Numbered from the stretch's first letter, positions 7,594 to 14,812 are shown. The stretch: DNA of 17,051 nt from an uncultured Bacteroidales bacterium (GCA_905235615.1 CAJOMB010000049.1:8558-25608), one strand, 5' to 3'. Program-made: numbers and translations. The notes: generated by a model not told the origin, from the letters alone.

Positions 7594-8585
7594 TACTCGT
7601 TCACTGTCATAATGGCGCTCATACCGGGACGCAGGCCCTCCACGTGTCCTTCGGGCCGGGCGCGCACCTCGAAGGTACGGGTATCAAACTCGCCAATCTC
7701 ACGCGTGGCTTTCCAGGTGGCATAGGATTCGCGGACCGAGACATAATACACCACAGCCGTCACTTCCTTCCCGTTCAGGGCAGGGATGCTGAGCCGGATG
7801 CGGTCTCCGTTCTGCATGCCCTTCAGGCGGTCTTCGCGGACATTGAAGGTAAACCACATATCGTCCAAATCCTGGATGGTCATGATGGGGGCACCCTGGC
7901 CCACCAACTCGCCGACCTTCGGGTAAACATCGGCTACAATGCCGTCGGCAGGCGAAGTAAGACGGATTTCATCTATGTAGGAGTTCACCAGCTCCACTGC
8001 GGCATTGGCGCGTTCCACCATGGCCACGGCGGCATCCTTGTCTTCCTGACGGGCACCGGCTACAGCCATGTCATACTGGCTCTTGGCAGCCTTGGCGGTG
8101 GCTACGGCAGCGTTGTACTGGGCCTCCACCTCGTCGAACTTCTGGTCCGACACCACCTTCTGCTCGTGCAGCTTCCGGATGCGTTCATAGGATTTGCGCA
8201 TTACGTCTTCTCCTACCAGGGCTTTCTGCCACATCTCATAAGCAGCGGTAATCTGCTCGGTACGCGCACCGTTCATGGCCTTGTTCTTCTGAGCCACGGC
8301 GGCGGCGCGGGCGGCATGGGCCTCGCGAATCTTGGAACGGATTTCCGGAGAGTCAATGAAGACGATGGTATCTCCTTTCTGAACGCGGTCCCCTTCCCGG
8401 ACTGTGAACTGTTCGATACGGCCCGGAACTTTTCCGGAAACGCGGTATTCGGTAGCTTCCGCTTCACCCTGAATCACATAGGGTTGGGGACGGGATACCA
8501 GATATCCCACGACAGAAATGATAATGAGGATAACCACCAGCGCGGCTATACCAATCAAGAGATTGTAGTTTTTACGTTTTTCCAT
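7593..8585 (-). CDS. HlyD family periplasmic adaptor (membrane fusion protein)
   Basis: A 330-residue protein anchored by one N-terminal membrane helix (about residues 8-32). A barrel-sandwich half-motif follows (about 45-80, with 'GRIEQFTVREGDRVQKGD'), then an alanine- and charge-rich coiled-coil hairpin (about 82-200). The second half-motif is 'LTSPADGIVADVYPKVGELVGQG' with a beta-barrel region after it. This is the classic HlyD/EmrA/YhiI order. The protein would bridge the ABC permeases and the TolC-like channel in the periplasm. It follows the tolC-like gene by 11 bases and overlaps the next permease by one base. Confidence 0.93.
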   Translation of the reverse strand: MEKRKNYNLLIGIAALVVILIIISVVGYLVSRPQPYVIQGEAEATEYRVSGKVPGRIEQFTVREGDRVQKGDTIVFIDSPEIRSKIREAHAARAAAVAQKNKAMNGARTEQITAAYEMWQKALVGEDVMRKSYERIRKLHEQKVVSDQKFDEVEAQYNAAVATAKAAKSQYDMAVAGARQEDKDAAVAMVERANAAVELVNSYIDEIRLTSPADGIVADVYPKVGELVGQGAPIMTIQDLDDMWFTFNVREDRLKGMQNGDRIRLSIPALNGKEVTAVVYYVSVRESYATWKATREIGEFDTRTFEVRARPEGHVEGLRPGMSAIMTVNE

Positions 8586-8596
8586 GGTTTTCGTTG

Positions 8597-9877
8597 TTAT
8601 TCATTCGTTCCTTCAGCCTTGCGCAGGCGAGCGGCGCTCATCTGCAACTCGATGCCGGCATCGATGCACTCGCTGTGCGCATTGAGCCAAGCCGTATGGG
8701 CTGCCAGTGCGGTATTGGTGGGGATGACGCCGGCCTCATGGCCGATGGTTGCCGTACGCAGGTTTTCTTCGGCCACATCCAGGTTGGACTGGGCCATCCG
8801 GAGTTTTTCTCCGGCTTCGTCGTATAACTTCCGCTGCCGGGTCACCTGCAGACAGATCATATCCTTGGCATCGGAAAGCTTGTCTTCATACAGACGCGCT
8901 TCGGCCTTGGCTTTCTTGTATTTGAAAATTCCTTCTCCGCCATGCACGATGGGAACTTTTACCACTACGCCGGCGCTCAGGTTTCCGCCCTGCCAGCTAT
9001 TCTGGAACCCGTCGAACACATTGGGGTTGGTCAGGGTAAAAGCCCCCATCAGAGCGACGGTCGGGAGGATATCGGCCCGCACCACCTTAGCCTTTTTCTC
9101 ATAAATCTTTCCGGCCAGCTCCAGGCTGCGGGTTTCCGGACGGGATGTATAGATATCTTCCAGGCTCTTTTCTTCGGCAAGTACCGGGGTGGGAATCACC
9201 TCCAACGCTTCGTCGGCGAGGCTAATCTCGCTGTCCAGGGGCAAACCCACACGCTGGCACAACAACATCTTGGAAAGCATCAGACCGTTGGTCGCCTTGG
9301 TGAGCATCATATCAGCCTCATTTACCTTCACCTTCACTTCCAGGGCATCGGCCTGGGTGGAAACGCCGGTCTGGATGGCCTGATTCACGTCGTTTTCCAG
9401 ATGGTGCAGGAGGTCGACATAGCTCTCGGCCAGCTTTTTCTTGTTGGCGATAGAGATAATCTGCCAGTATGCCTCGTCCACATCCAGGAGGATGTCGGAC
9501 TCTTTCATCTCATACTGTGACTTGGCCAGTTTTTCGGCCAGCGAAGCCATCTGGTTGCTGTAGACAATTTTACCGCCCACGAAAACAGGCTGCTCCACGA
9601 TGATGCCGCCAGCCCAGATATTGTGCAGGTTCGGATGCAGGGCGGCATCTATTTCGGCGCCGATGGCATTGATGGGCGCGGCAATATTGATGCGGTCGGG
9701 AGAGGCCTGCAACTGGGAGATAAGGCCGATGGCCATCTGCCGGATGTTTTCGTTCGGCAAAGTGCTCAACTGTCCCGCTCCAGAAGGCATTGTCCAATTG
9801 GGTGCCGGCTGTAGTGAGCATCTGGCTCTGTTGGTCGCTGATGAGTTTGACGTCACGGTTGTTATATATGTAGGCAC
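8597..9877 (-). CDS. TolC family outer membrane efflux protein, 3' part (frameshifted)
   Basis: This reading frame carries the larger, C-terminal part of a TolC/OEP-family outer membrane channel, with long amphipathic helices and the pattern 'GGIIVEQPVFVGGKIVYSN' and 'EADMMLTKATNGL'. True homology starts only near 9775: the residues encoded from the GTG at 9877 down to about 9778 are out of frame with the protein. The 5' part of the same gene is in another frame (9570-10103), and the joined product would be about 501 residues, normal for TolC proteins. If the shift is real, this part could be made only by reinitiation, for example at the ATG at 9790. It would then lack a signal peptide and be non-functional. 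Confidence 0.8.
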   Translation of the reverse strand: MPTYITTVTSNSSATNRARCSLQPAPNWTMPSGAGQLSTLPNENIRQMAIGLISQLQASPDRINIAAPINAIGAEIDAALHPNLHNIWAGGIIVEQPVFVGGKIVYSNQMASLAEKLAKSQYEMKESDILLDVDEAYWQIISIANKKKLAESYVDLLHHLENDVNQAIQTGVSTQADALEVKVKVNEADMMLTKATNGLMLSKMLLCQRVGLPLDSEISLADEALEVIPTPVLAEEKSLEDIYTSRPETRSLELAGKIYEKKAKVVRADILPTVALMGAFTLTNPNVFDGFQNSWQGGNLSAGVVVKVPIVHGGEGIFKYKKAKAEARLYEDKLSDAKDMICLQVTRQRKLYDEAGEKLRMAQSNLDVAEENLRTATIGHEAGVIPTNTALAAHTAWLNAHSECIDAGIELQMSAARLRKAEGTNE

Positions 9878-10103
9878 CGCCGGCCGTCACTTTGGGAAAA
9901 TAATTGGCCATGGCAATCTTGCGGTCATAGCCGGCCATTTCCATCTGGATACGGGCCTGGCTCAGTTCCTTGCTCCGGTCAATGGCCATCTGTCGGCAAT
10001 CCTCCAGCGTAAGGGTATAGTGCTGGATTTCGTTTTGCGCGGAGGCGAGCGTAGTACCCAGGATCAACATAACCAGGATTGTCAGTTTTTTACAGCTTGT
10101 CAT
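9570..10103 (-). CDS. TolC family outer membrane efflux protein, 5' part (frameshifted)
   Basis: Starts at the ATG at 10103 with a good signal peptide (MTSCKKLTILVMLILG..., cleavage likely after ASA). A more upstream TTG at 10127 is possible but unnecessary. The mature part begins with 'YTLTLEDCRQMAID' and 'FPKVTAGGAYIYNN', which is the standard start of TolC/OEP proteins. Homology ends near residue 110 (AFWSG); after about 9776 the frame codes for Arg/His-rich nonsense up to a stop at 9570. It is the first gene of the efflux operon, divergent from an AraC-type regulator, so polar loss of the channel would matter for the whole pump. Confidence 0.8.
   Translation of the reverse strand: MTSCKKLTILVMLILGTTLASAQNEIQHYTLTLEDCRQMAIDRSKELSQARIQMEMAGYDRKIAMANYFPKVTAGGAYIYNNRDVKLISDQQSQMLTTAGTQLDNAFWSGTVEHFAERKHPADGHRPYLPVAGLSRPHQYCRAHQCHRRRNRCRPASEPAQYLGWRHHRGAACFRGR
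9774..9776 (-). other. Single-base frameshift site in tolC-like gene
   Basis: On the coding strand the sequence TTCTGGAGCGGGACAG switches homology from one frame to the next. Removing one G of the GGG at 9774-9776 gives the smooth join FWSG-QLSTLPNEN. The distance from the ATG at 10103 to the stop at 8597 is 1507 bases, which is 502 codons plus one base, as expected for a one-base insertion. It may be a mutation or an assembly error. Confidence 0.75.
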
Positions 10104-10144
10104 ATTGTCAGTTCTTTTGTTTTCCAAATGCGCGAGAGATATTG

Positions 10145-10152
10145 CAAAAATA
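10145..10152 (-). promoter_or_regulatory. Putative -7 box of the efflux operon
   Basis: TATTTTTG on the reverse strand fits TAnnTTTG and lies 42 bases upstream of the tolC ATG at 10103. No convincing TTTG is present 19-21 bases upstream, which would fit a promoter that needs an activator such as the divergent AraC-type protein. Confidence 0.4.
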
Positions 10153-10188
10153 CTGCCTGAATTTCGCTAAAAAAGCTTCTTTCGGGCG

Positions 10189-10215
10189 CAAAAATTGTTA
10201 TTTTGGTCAAAAATT
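10189..10215. repeat. Direct repeat CAAAAATT, possible regulator operator
   Basis: CAAAAATT occurs at 10189-10196 and again at 10208-10215, 19 bases apart start to start. It is in the spacer between the divergent tolC operon and the AraC-type gene, upstream of both -7 boxes. AraC-family proteins commonly bind direct repeats about two helical turns apart. The repeat is short and AT-rich, so chance is possible. Confidence 0.3.
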
Positions 10216-10238
10216 AAGAAGAAACGAACAATTCTTCC

Positions 10239-10246
10239 TATCTTTG
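10239..10246 (+). promoter_or_regulatory. Putative -7 box of the AraC-type regulator
   Basis: TATCTTTG fits the Bacteroidetes -7 consensus and lies 20 bases before the ATG at 10267. A matching upstream TTTG is not seen at the usual distance. Confidence 0.45.
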
Positions 10247-10266
10247 AGGATAAATTCCATTTATCC

Positions 10267-11277
10267 ATGGACGAAAAAGCACTGCAAACCATCAATATCC
10301 AGCGCATCCAGTCGCTGGCCTCCCTGGTAGACGAGTACGCACTGGGCTCAGACTTTATCCTGGGGGAAGTGAGCGGGAAGCGCATCGAAAAGAGCGAAAA
10401 AGTGCTGCGGATGCTCAACAGCCCCATTCGCTTTGAGGGCTACATCCTGTTCTTTCTGAAAAAAGGACATTTTTCCCTGGATGTCAACCTGAACACCTAC
10501 GACATTCACGAGCGCTCCCTGCTGGTGGTGGTCCCGGGTAACATCATCAAACTCTCCCGCTACGACGAAGACCGCATCGGCGATGCAGAACTGCTTTTCG
10601 CACTCATGTCCAAGGAATTTCTGAGCAGTGTCCGCTTCGACTTCTACAAGGTGTTCCAGGAAACCATCCGTATGTGGAAGAACCCCTGTATCACCCTGCA
10701 GGAAAAAGAACTGGACATGGCAGAAGACTACTTCCGCCTCTGCCGCAAAATTCTTTCCTCGAACCAGACAAACAAAAAGGAGATTCTGGGCTCGCTGCTT
10801 ACCTCCTTCACCTATGTCACCCTGGACCTGTGGACCCGTCGCCTGGCCATCTCCCGCGACACGGAAAACCATTCATCGGCCCGCGTCAACCAGATTTTCG
10901 AGCACTTCATCGAGCTGGTGACCGAGTACCACAACGAACAACGTGGCATGGCCTTTTATGCCGACAAACTGTGCCTGACGCCAAAGTACCTGTCCAAGCT
11001 GGTGAAACTCTCCAGCGGCCGCAGCGCACCTGACTGGATTGACTCCTTCGTAATTCTGGAGGCGAAGAACCTGCTTCGCTATTCCGACAAGCCCATCAAG
11101 GAGATTGTGTATCTGCTGCATTTCCCCAATCAGTCGGTCTTCTACAAGTTCTTCAAATCACACACCGGCTACACGCCGTCGGAATACCGAAAAAGCCCGA
11201 TGCTTGACACCGGACTCTCAGGTAGGGACGATCGGATTCGAACCGATGACCTCTTCAATGTGACTGAAGCGCTCTAA
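10267..11277 (+). CDS. AraC family transcriptional regulator
   Basis: 336 residues from the ATG at 10267; an earlier in-frame TTG at 10195 is less likely. The N-terminal part (about residues 50-100) has a cupin-like pattern of short strands ending in 'LLVVVPGNI', as in AraC sensor domains. The C-terminal part (about 225-310) holds two helix-turn-helix units, including 'YADKLCLTPKYLSKLVK' and 'FPNQSVFYKFFKSHTGYTPSEYRK', the AraC signature. It is divergent from the tolC-hlyD-permease operon and is its likely regulator; the inducer is unknown. Oddity: a normal protein would end near residue 309, but here the frame stays open. Its last 18 residues (GRDDRIRTDDLF...) are the antisense translation of a tRNA-Val gene. 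Confidence 0.92.
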   Translation: MDEKALQTINIQRIQSLASLVDEYALGSDFILGEVSGKRIEKSEKVLRMLNSPIRFEGYILFFLKKGHFSLDVNLNTYDIHERSLLVVVPGNIIKLSRYDEDRIGDAELLFALMSKEFLSSVRFDFYKVFQETIRMWKNPCITLQEKELDMAEDYFRLCRKILSSNQTNKKEILGSLLTSFTYVTLDLWTRRLAISRDTENHSSARVNQIFEHFIELVTEYHNEQRGMAFYADKLCLTPKYLSKLVKLSSGRSAPDWIDSFVILEAKNLLRYSDKPIKEIVYLLHFPNQSVFYKFFKSHTGYTPSEYRKSPMLDTGLSGRDDRIRTDDLFNVTEAL

Positions 11278-11297
11278 ACCAGCTGAGCTACGCCCCT
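11223..11297 (-). tRNA. tRNA-Val (anticodon CAC)
   Basis: On the reverse strand acceptor AGGGGCG pairs with CGTCCCT with one G-U pair. The D arm is GCTC...GAGC. Anticodon stem CTTCA/TGAAG encloses GTCACAT with anticodon CAC, and the T arm ATCGG/CCGAT encloses TTCGAAT. The discriminator is A, followed by CCT, so CCA is not encoded. It is convergent with and overlapped by the last 55 bases of the AraC-type reading frame. A strong promoter lies 14 bases upstream of its 5' end. Confidence 0.95.
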
Positions 11298-11311
11298 GTG
11301 ATTGGGGATTG

Positions 11312-11343
11312 CAAAGGTACTATCTTTTCTTTGATTTCGCAAA
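11312..11343 (-). promoter_or_regulatory. Promoter of tRNA-Val
   Basis: On the reverse strand TTTG (11340-11343), a 20-base spacer and TACCTTTG (11312-11319) fit the Bacteroidetes housekeeping promoter exactly. It is the best promoter match in the window and supports both the tRNA call and the phylum. Confidence 0.75.
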
Positions 11344-11364
11344 AAATAATTGAAATTTTATTTC

Positions 11365-11372
11365 TACCTTTG
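11365..11372 (+). promoter_or_regulatory. Putative -7 box very close to a start codon
   Basis: TACCTTTG fits the -7 consensus and ends only 7 bases before the ATG at 11380. If used, transcription would begin at or just before the start codon, giving a leaderless or nearly leaderless mRNA. No good TTTG is found at the standard distance upstream. Confidence 0.4.
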
Positions 11373-11379
11373 TGGGAGT

Positions 11380-12603
11380 ATGAGAAAAGTGCTGACATCC
11401 ATATTGTTAGTTCTGCTGTCCTGGACACTGGGCGCCCAGACGGATTCCCTGCGCCTGGGGTATCAGGTGCGCGGACGGGTGAAGGATGCCGGCAGCGGAA
11501 AGGCCTTGGAGTCCGTCCACGTCTCCGCTCCCGGCCGCCATCACGCCACCGTCACCAATGCCGACGGCGAGTTCGTCCTCAAGAGCGACGCGCCCATCGG
11601 CACGGTGGAATTCTCTTTCTTAGGGTATCGGAAGCAAACGGTGAAGGCCACATCGGCCTATATGCAGGTGGGCCTGCAGCGGGAAGCCCTTCCCCTGAAA
11701 GAAGCCTCCATCGTTACCGGAGAGCCGGTCGATATCGTGCGTGCCGCTCTGGAAAAGGCCGATGCAAGCTACTGCCCGGAGCCGGAGCTCCTGGAATGTT
11801 TTTACCGGGAAACGGTGCAGAAAAGAAACCGCTATACCTATGTGGCGGAGGCCGTGGCCCGCGTTTTCAAAGATCAGTATTCCGGGAACCTCGCTTCCCG
11901 CGATGCCGCCGCACTGGAAAAGAGCCGCTTGGTGGTGAGCCAGCGCAAGCAGGATACCCTGAGCGTGAAAACGCAGGGCGGGCCCAACATGGCCATCACC
12001 TGTGACTTCCTTAAGAACCGGGCGCTCCTCTTCACGGAGGAGGAGATGGCCCTCTACCGCTTCTCCATGGAATCTCCCACCTATATCGGAGACCGCCTGC
12101 AGTTTGTCATCAGAATGGAGCCCAGCCCGTATGCTCAGGTGGATTATGCACTGTATTTCGCCACCCTCTACATTGACCGGGAAACGCTCTGCTTCACGCG
12201 TATAGAAACATCGTTGGATATGAGAGACCAGGGGAAAGCCATCCGGGCCATCCTGGTTTCCAAGCCCCTGAGCCTTCGTTTCTTCCCCAAGGAGGCCAGC
12301 ATTATTCTGAACTACCGCAGCGTGGGAGGAAAAACGCGATTGGAATACTTCCGTTCCACCATCCGCTTCGACTGTGACTGGAGAAAACGCCTGTTCAAAA
12401 CGCACTACACCGCCATCAACGAGCTGGTAGTCACGGACGTCTATCCCACCGCAACGCCCATTCCCCGCAAGGAGCGTTTTCGCGCCAAAGATTATCTGAA
12501 CGACAAGGCTTTGGAATTCCAGGACCCGGACTTCTGGGCCGATTACAACATCATCGAGCCCTCAGAGAGCCTGGAACACGCTATCGGCCGATTGAGGAAA
12601 TAA
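11380..12603 (+). CDS. Secreted protein with CarboxypepD_reg-like domain
   Basis: 407 residues from the ATG at 11380; an in-frame TTG at 11350 overlaps the promoter-like box and is rejected. A signal peptide (MRKVLTSILLVLLSWTLGAQ) is followed by a carboxypeptidase-regulatory-like beta-sandwich (about residues 28-95; 'GRVKDAGSGKALESVHVSA', 'TNADGEFVL', 'FSFLGYRKQTV'). This domain is common on Bacteroidetes envelope proteins. The remaining 300 residues are a mixed strand-rich region with no motif I recognise. It is not long enough for a TonB-dependent receptor and no plug domain is seen. Location is probably periplasm or outer membrane; function unknown. Its end overlaps the convergent murU-like gene by 23 bases. 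Confidence 0.85.
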   Translation: MRKVLTSILLVLLSWTLGAQTDSLRLGYQVRGRVKDAGSGKALESVHVSAPGRHHATVTNADGEFVLKSDAPIGTVEFSFLGYRKQTVKATSAYMQVGLQREALPLKEASIVTGEPVDIVRAALEKADASYCPEPELLECFYRETVQKRNRYTYVAEAVARVFKDQYSGNLASRDAAALEKSRLVVSQRKQDTLSVKTQGGPNMAITCDFLKNRALLFTEEEMALYRFSMESPTYIGDRLQFVIRMEPSPYAQVDYALYFATLYIDRETLCFTRIETSLDMRDQGKAIRAILVSKPLSLRFFPKEASIILNYRSVGGKTRLEYFRSTIRFDCDWRKRLFKTHYTAINELVVTDVYPTATPIPRKERFRAKDYLNDKALEFQDPDFWADYNIIEPSESLEHAIGRLRK

Positions 12604-13324
12604 AATCCTCCGCGGCGGCCAGGGTGTCCAGCTTGCCCACATCCACCAGTTGAAGATTCTCAGGGGCCACGCCGTAAATGGGGTGGTTCCCGCATTCCCG
12701 GAGATAGAAGTCCATGATGGGGAAACGCTCGGGCATATCGGCCTGGCGGAAAGCGTCGAAGATGGCCGGAGAAAGGTTGTGGATGCCGGAAAAGGCCAGA
12801 CGGCGGCACTCCTTCAACTCCTCCGCCGGATAGGGGGAACGGACCTCTCCGGACTGGATATTGGTCCAGCCCTTCAGGCGCATGTCCTCCCCGAAAAGAA
12901 GGTAGCGGCTGGTTTTGCGCTCGCTTACCACCAGCGTGGAAAGGGCCTCCGGACGGGTCTGCTCCCGGAGCCATGCCAGATCCAGATTGGAGAGGATGTC
13001 CACGTTATGCACCAGAAAAGGCTCCTGAAGCGGCTCTATCAGATGCCGGGCGTAAGCAATGCCTCCACCGGTTTCCCTCAGAAGGGCCGATTCATCCGAA
13101 ATCCGGATGGAAACCCCGAAGTCGTGTCCGGAGAGGTAATCGATGATTTGGGCGGCGAAATGATGCACGTTCACCACCAGCTCGTCGTATCCGGCAGCGC
13201 GGAGCTTGCAGATGACATGGTACAGGAGCGGCTCTCCACCCACGGGCACCAGGGCCTTGGGGATGGTGTCCGTAAGGGGCTTGAGGCGGGTTCCCAGACC
13301 GGCGGCAAAGATGAGCGCCTTCAT
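12581..13324 (-). CDS. MurU-like sugar-1-phosphate nucleotidyltransferase
   Basis: 247 residues from the ATG at 13324; an upstream extension in the same frame lies inside the neighbouring gene and has no homology. The N-terminal signature is KALIFAAGLGTRLKPL...PKALVPV (residues 2-28). RETGGG (near residue 91), HNVDIL (near 111), FSGIHNLSPAIF and LVDVGKLDTLAAAE are placed as in MurNAc-1-phosphate uridylyltransferase MurU. MurU turns MurNAc-1-P into UDP-MurNAc in peptidoglycan recycling. Specificity among related nucleotidyltransferases (glucose-, mannose- or GlcNAc-1-P) is not fixed by sequence alone. The argument for MurU is the adjacent AmgK-like kinase, which ends 2 bases upstream in the same operon. 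Confidence 0.85.
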   Translation of the reverse strand: MKALIFAAGLGTRLKPLTDTIPKALVPVGGEPLLYHVICKLRAAGYDELVVNVHHFAAQIIDYLSGHDFGVSIRISDESALLRETGGGIAYARHLIEPLQEPFLVHNVDILSNLDLAWLREQTRPEALSTLVVSERKTSRYLLFGEDMRLKGWTNIQSGEVRSPYPAEELKECRRLAFSGIHNLSPAIFDAFRQADMPERFPIMDFYLRECGNHPIYGVAPENLQLVDVGKLDTLAAAEDFISSIGR

Positions 13325-13326
13325 CC

Positions 13327-14754
13327 TCAGAGCATTTTTTCCATGTTGAGTTCCCGGTGGGTGATGGTTACCTTCACGTCGAACTTGCGGGCCAGATGGT
13401 GCGCCAGATGCTCGGCACAATAGACGGAACGGTGCTGGCCGCCGGTGCAGCCGAAGCACACCTGCAGGTTGGTGAACTTGCGCTCGATGAAGCGTTTGGC
13501 GTGGGCGTCCACCAGGTTATAGACATTCTCCAGGAAAGCAGTGACCTCGCCGTCGTCTTCCAGGAATTTGATCACCTCGGGGTCCGTTCCGTTGAACTGG
13601 CGGTAGTACTCATACTTGCCGGGATTGTTCACGCTGCGGCAGTCAAAGACATAGCCGCCTCCGTTGCCGGTGTTGTCGGCCGGAATGCCTTTCTTGTAGG
13701 CGAAGCTGTAGATATGCACGGAAAGCCGATGGTCCTGCGCAATCTCGTTGAGCTCCGGCATGGAAGCCATCTTCTCCAACAGCCCGTTCATGTACGGATA
13801 AGCGGTGAAAGGCGTCTGGAGCAGGCTCCTGAGGTTGCTCAAGGCATAGGGAACGCTGCCCAGGAAGTGCGGCTTCTTCTCAAAGTAGCCACGGAAACCG
13901 TAAGCGCCCAGCACCTGGAGGGTGCGGAACAGCACGAAGAGCCGCAGATGTTCCAGGAAGTGGGCTTCATCTACCTTCTTATAGCTTTGGAGGGCCCGCA
14001 GATAGGTCTTGATGAGTTCCTGCTTGAGGTTTTCCGGGAAGCGGGAACGGGCCTGCCAGATGAAGGAGGCCACATCATAGTAGATGGGGCCGCGCCGGCC
14101 GCCCTGGAAGTCGATGAACCAGGGCTCGCCGTCTCGGATCATGACGTTACGGGCCTGGAAGTCCCTATACATGAAGGTGTTGTCTTCTTCCTGCAGCAGG
14201 TCTTCCTTGAACTTCTCGAAATCGTCCTGGAGGAGCACCTCGTTGAATTCCAACCCGGTGGCCTTGAGGAAACAATATTTGAAGTAATTGAGGTCAAAGT
14301 CTATCATGCGGGCGTCGAAGGCTTCCTGCGGATAGCAGCACTTCCAGTCCAGCCCCCGGGCGCCCACAAACTGCAGGCGGGGCAGCTGCTCAATGGTTTT
14401 TTTCAGCAGCTGCGTCTCCACGGAACTGTACAGACCGCTCTCCCGGCCCTGCGACACCATACCGTACAGCACCTGGTCTCCCAGATCTTCCTGAATGTAA
14501 GCGCTCTCGTCTTCATTGACGGCGAAGACGGCCGGCACCTTGAGACCCTTCTCCTTGAAGTGCCTGGCTATGGTAATGAAGCTGTGATTCTCCTGCAGGT
14601 TGGCGCCGATGACGCCGATGATGGACAGGTTGCCGCCCCGGAGGCGGAAATACCGGCGGTTGCTGCCCGAAGCGGGCATTTCTACGATTTCTTGCAATTG
14701 CTGGCCGGTATAGGACTCGAACAGCGGTTTAAGGATTTGTTCCTGCGGCGTCAT
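13327..14754 (-). CDS. AmgK-like aminosugar kinase fused to RapZ C-terminal domain
   Basis: A 475-residue two-domain protein. Residues about 1-325 are an APH/choline-kinase-fold sugar kinase resembling AmgK (anomeric MurNAc/GlcNAc kinase). It has a glycine-rich start (MPASGSNRRYFRL), a catalytic loop YRDFQARN with D198 and N203, and the metal-binding segment FIDFQGGRRGPIYYD with D215. Residues about 343-472 match the RapZ C-terminal domain: YSFAYKKGIP, GGYVFDCRSVNNPG, and GCTGGQHRSV at 435-444. In E. coli RapZ this domain binds the small RNA GlmZ and GlcN6P. The P-loop ATPase half of RapZ is absent and the kinase takes its place. The ATG at 14754 follows a promoter-like site. It is the first gene of an operon with the MurU-like gene. 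Inferred role: cytoplasmic salvage of peptidoglycan amino sugars, possibly tuned by an amino-sugar ligand. Confidence 0.88.
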   Translation of the reverse strand: MTPQEQILKPLFESYTGQQLQEIVEMPASGSNRRYFRLRGGNLSIIGVIGANLQENHSFITIARHFKEKGLKVPAVFAVNEDESAYIQEDLGDQVLYGMVSQGRESGLYSSVETQLLKKTIEQLPRLQFVGARGLDWKCCYPQEAFDARMIDFDLNYFKYCFLKATGLEFNEVLLQDDFEKFKEDLLQEEDNTFMYRDFQARNVMIRDGEPWFIDFQGGRRGPIYYDVASFIWQARSRFPENLKQELIKTYLRALQSYKKVDEAHFLEHLRLFVLFRTLQVLGAYGFRGYFEKKPHFLGSVPYALSNLRSLLQTPFTAYPYMNGLLEKMASMPELNEIAQDHRLSVHIYSFAYKKGIPADNTGNGGGYVFDCRSVNNPGKYEYYRQFNGTDPEVIKFLEDDGEVTAFLENVYNLVDAHAKRFIERKFTNLQVCFGCTGGQHRSVYCAEHLAHHLARKFDVKVTITHRELNMEKML

Positions 14755-14775
14755 GATATTCTTCTGTTAATCTTG

Positions 14776-14807
14776 TAAAGATACAAAAAAAAGGATTTTC
14801 CGCCAAT
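14776..14807 (-). promoter_or_regulatory. Putative promoter of the kinase-nucleotidyltransferase operon
   Basis: On the reverse strand ATTG (14804-14807), a 20-base spacer and TATCTTTA (14776-14783) come within one base of the -7 consensus at correct spacing. The start codon at 14754 is 21 bases downstream. A forward -7 box for the GH20 gene lies immediately beside it. Confidence 0.5.
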
Positions 14808-14812
14808 TTTAT

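Noticed and set aside
9774..9776. Programmed ribosomal frameshift in the tolC-like gene
   Set aside because: No slippery heptamer or downstream pseudoknot is evident and outer membrane channels are not known for this; mutation or sequence error is simpler.
13325..13459. N-terminal extension of the murU-like gene
   Set aside because: It lies inside the upstream kinase-RapZ gene and the family signature begins exactly at the ATG at 13324.
13357..14778. Forward open frame of 473 codons opposite the kinase-RapZ gene
   Set aside because: Low-complexity translation rich in Val, Leu and Glu without motifs; the reverse strand encodes both domains clearly.
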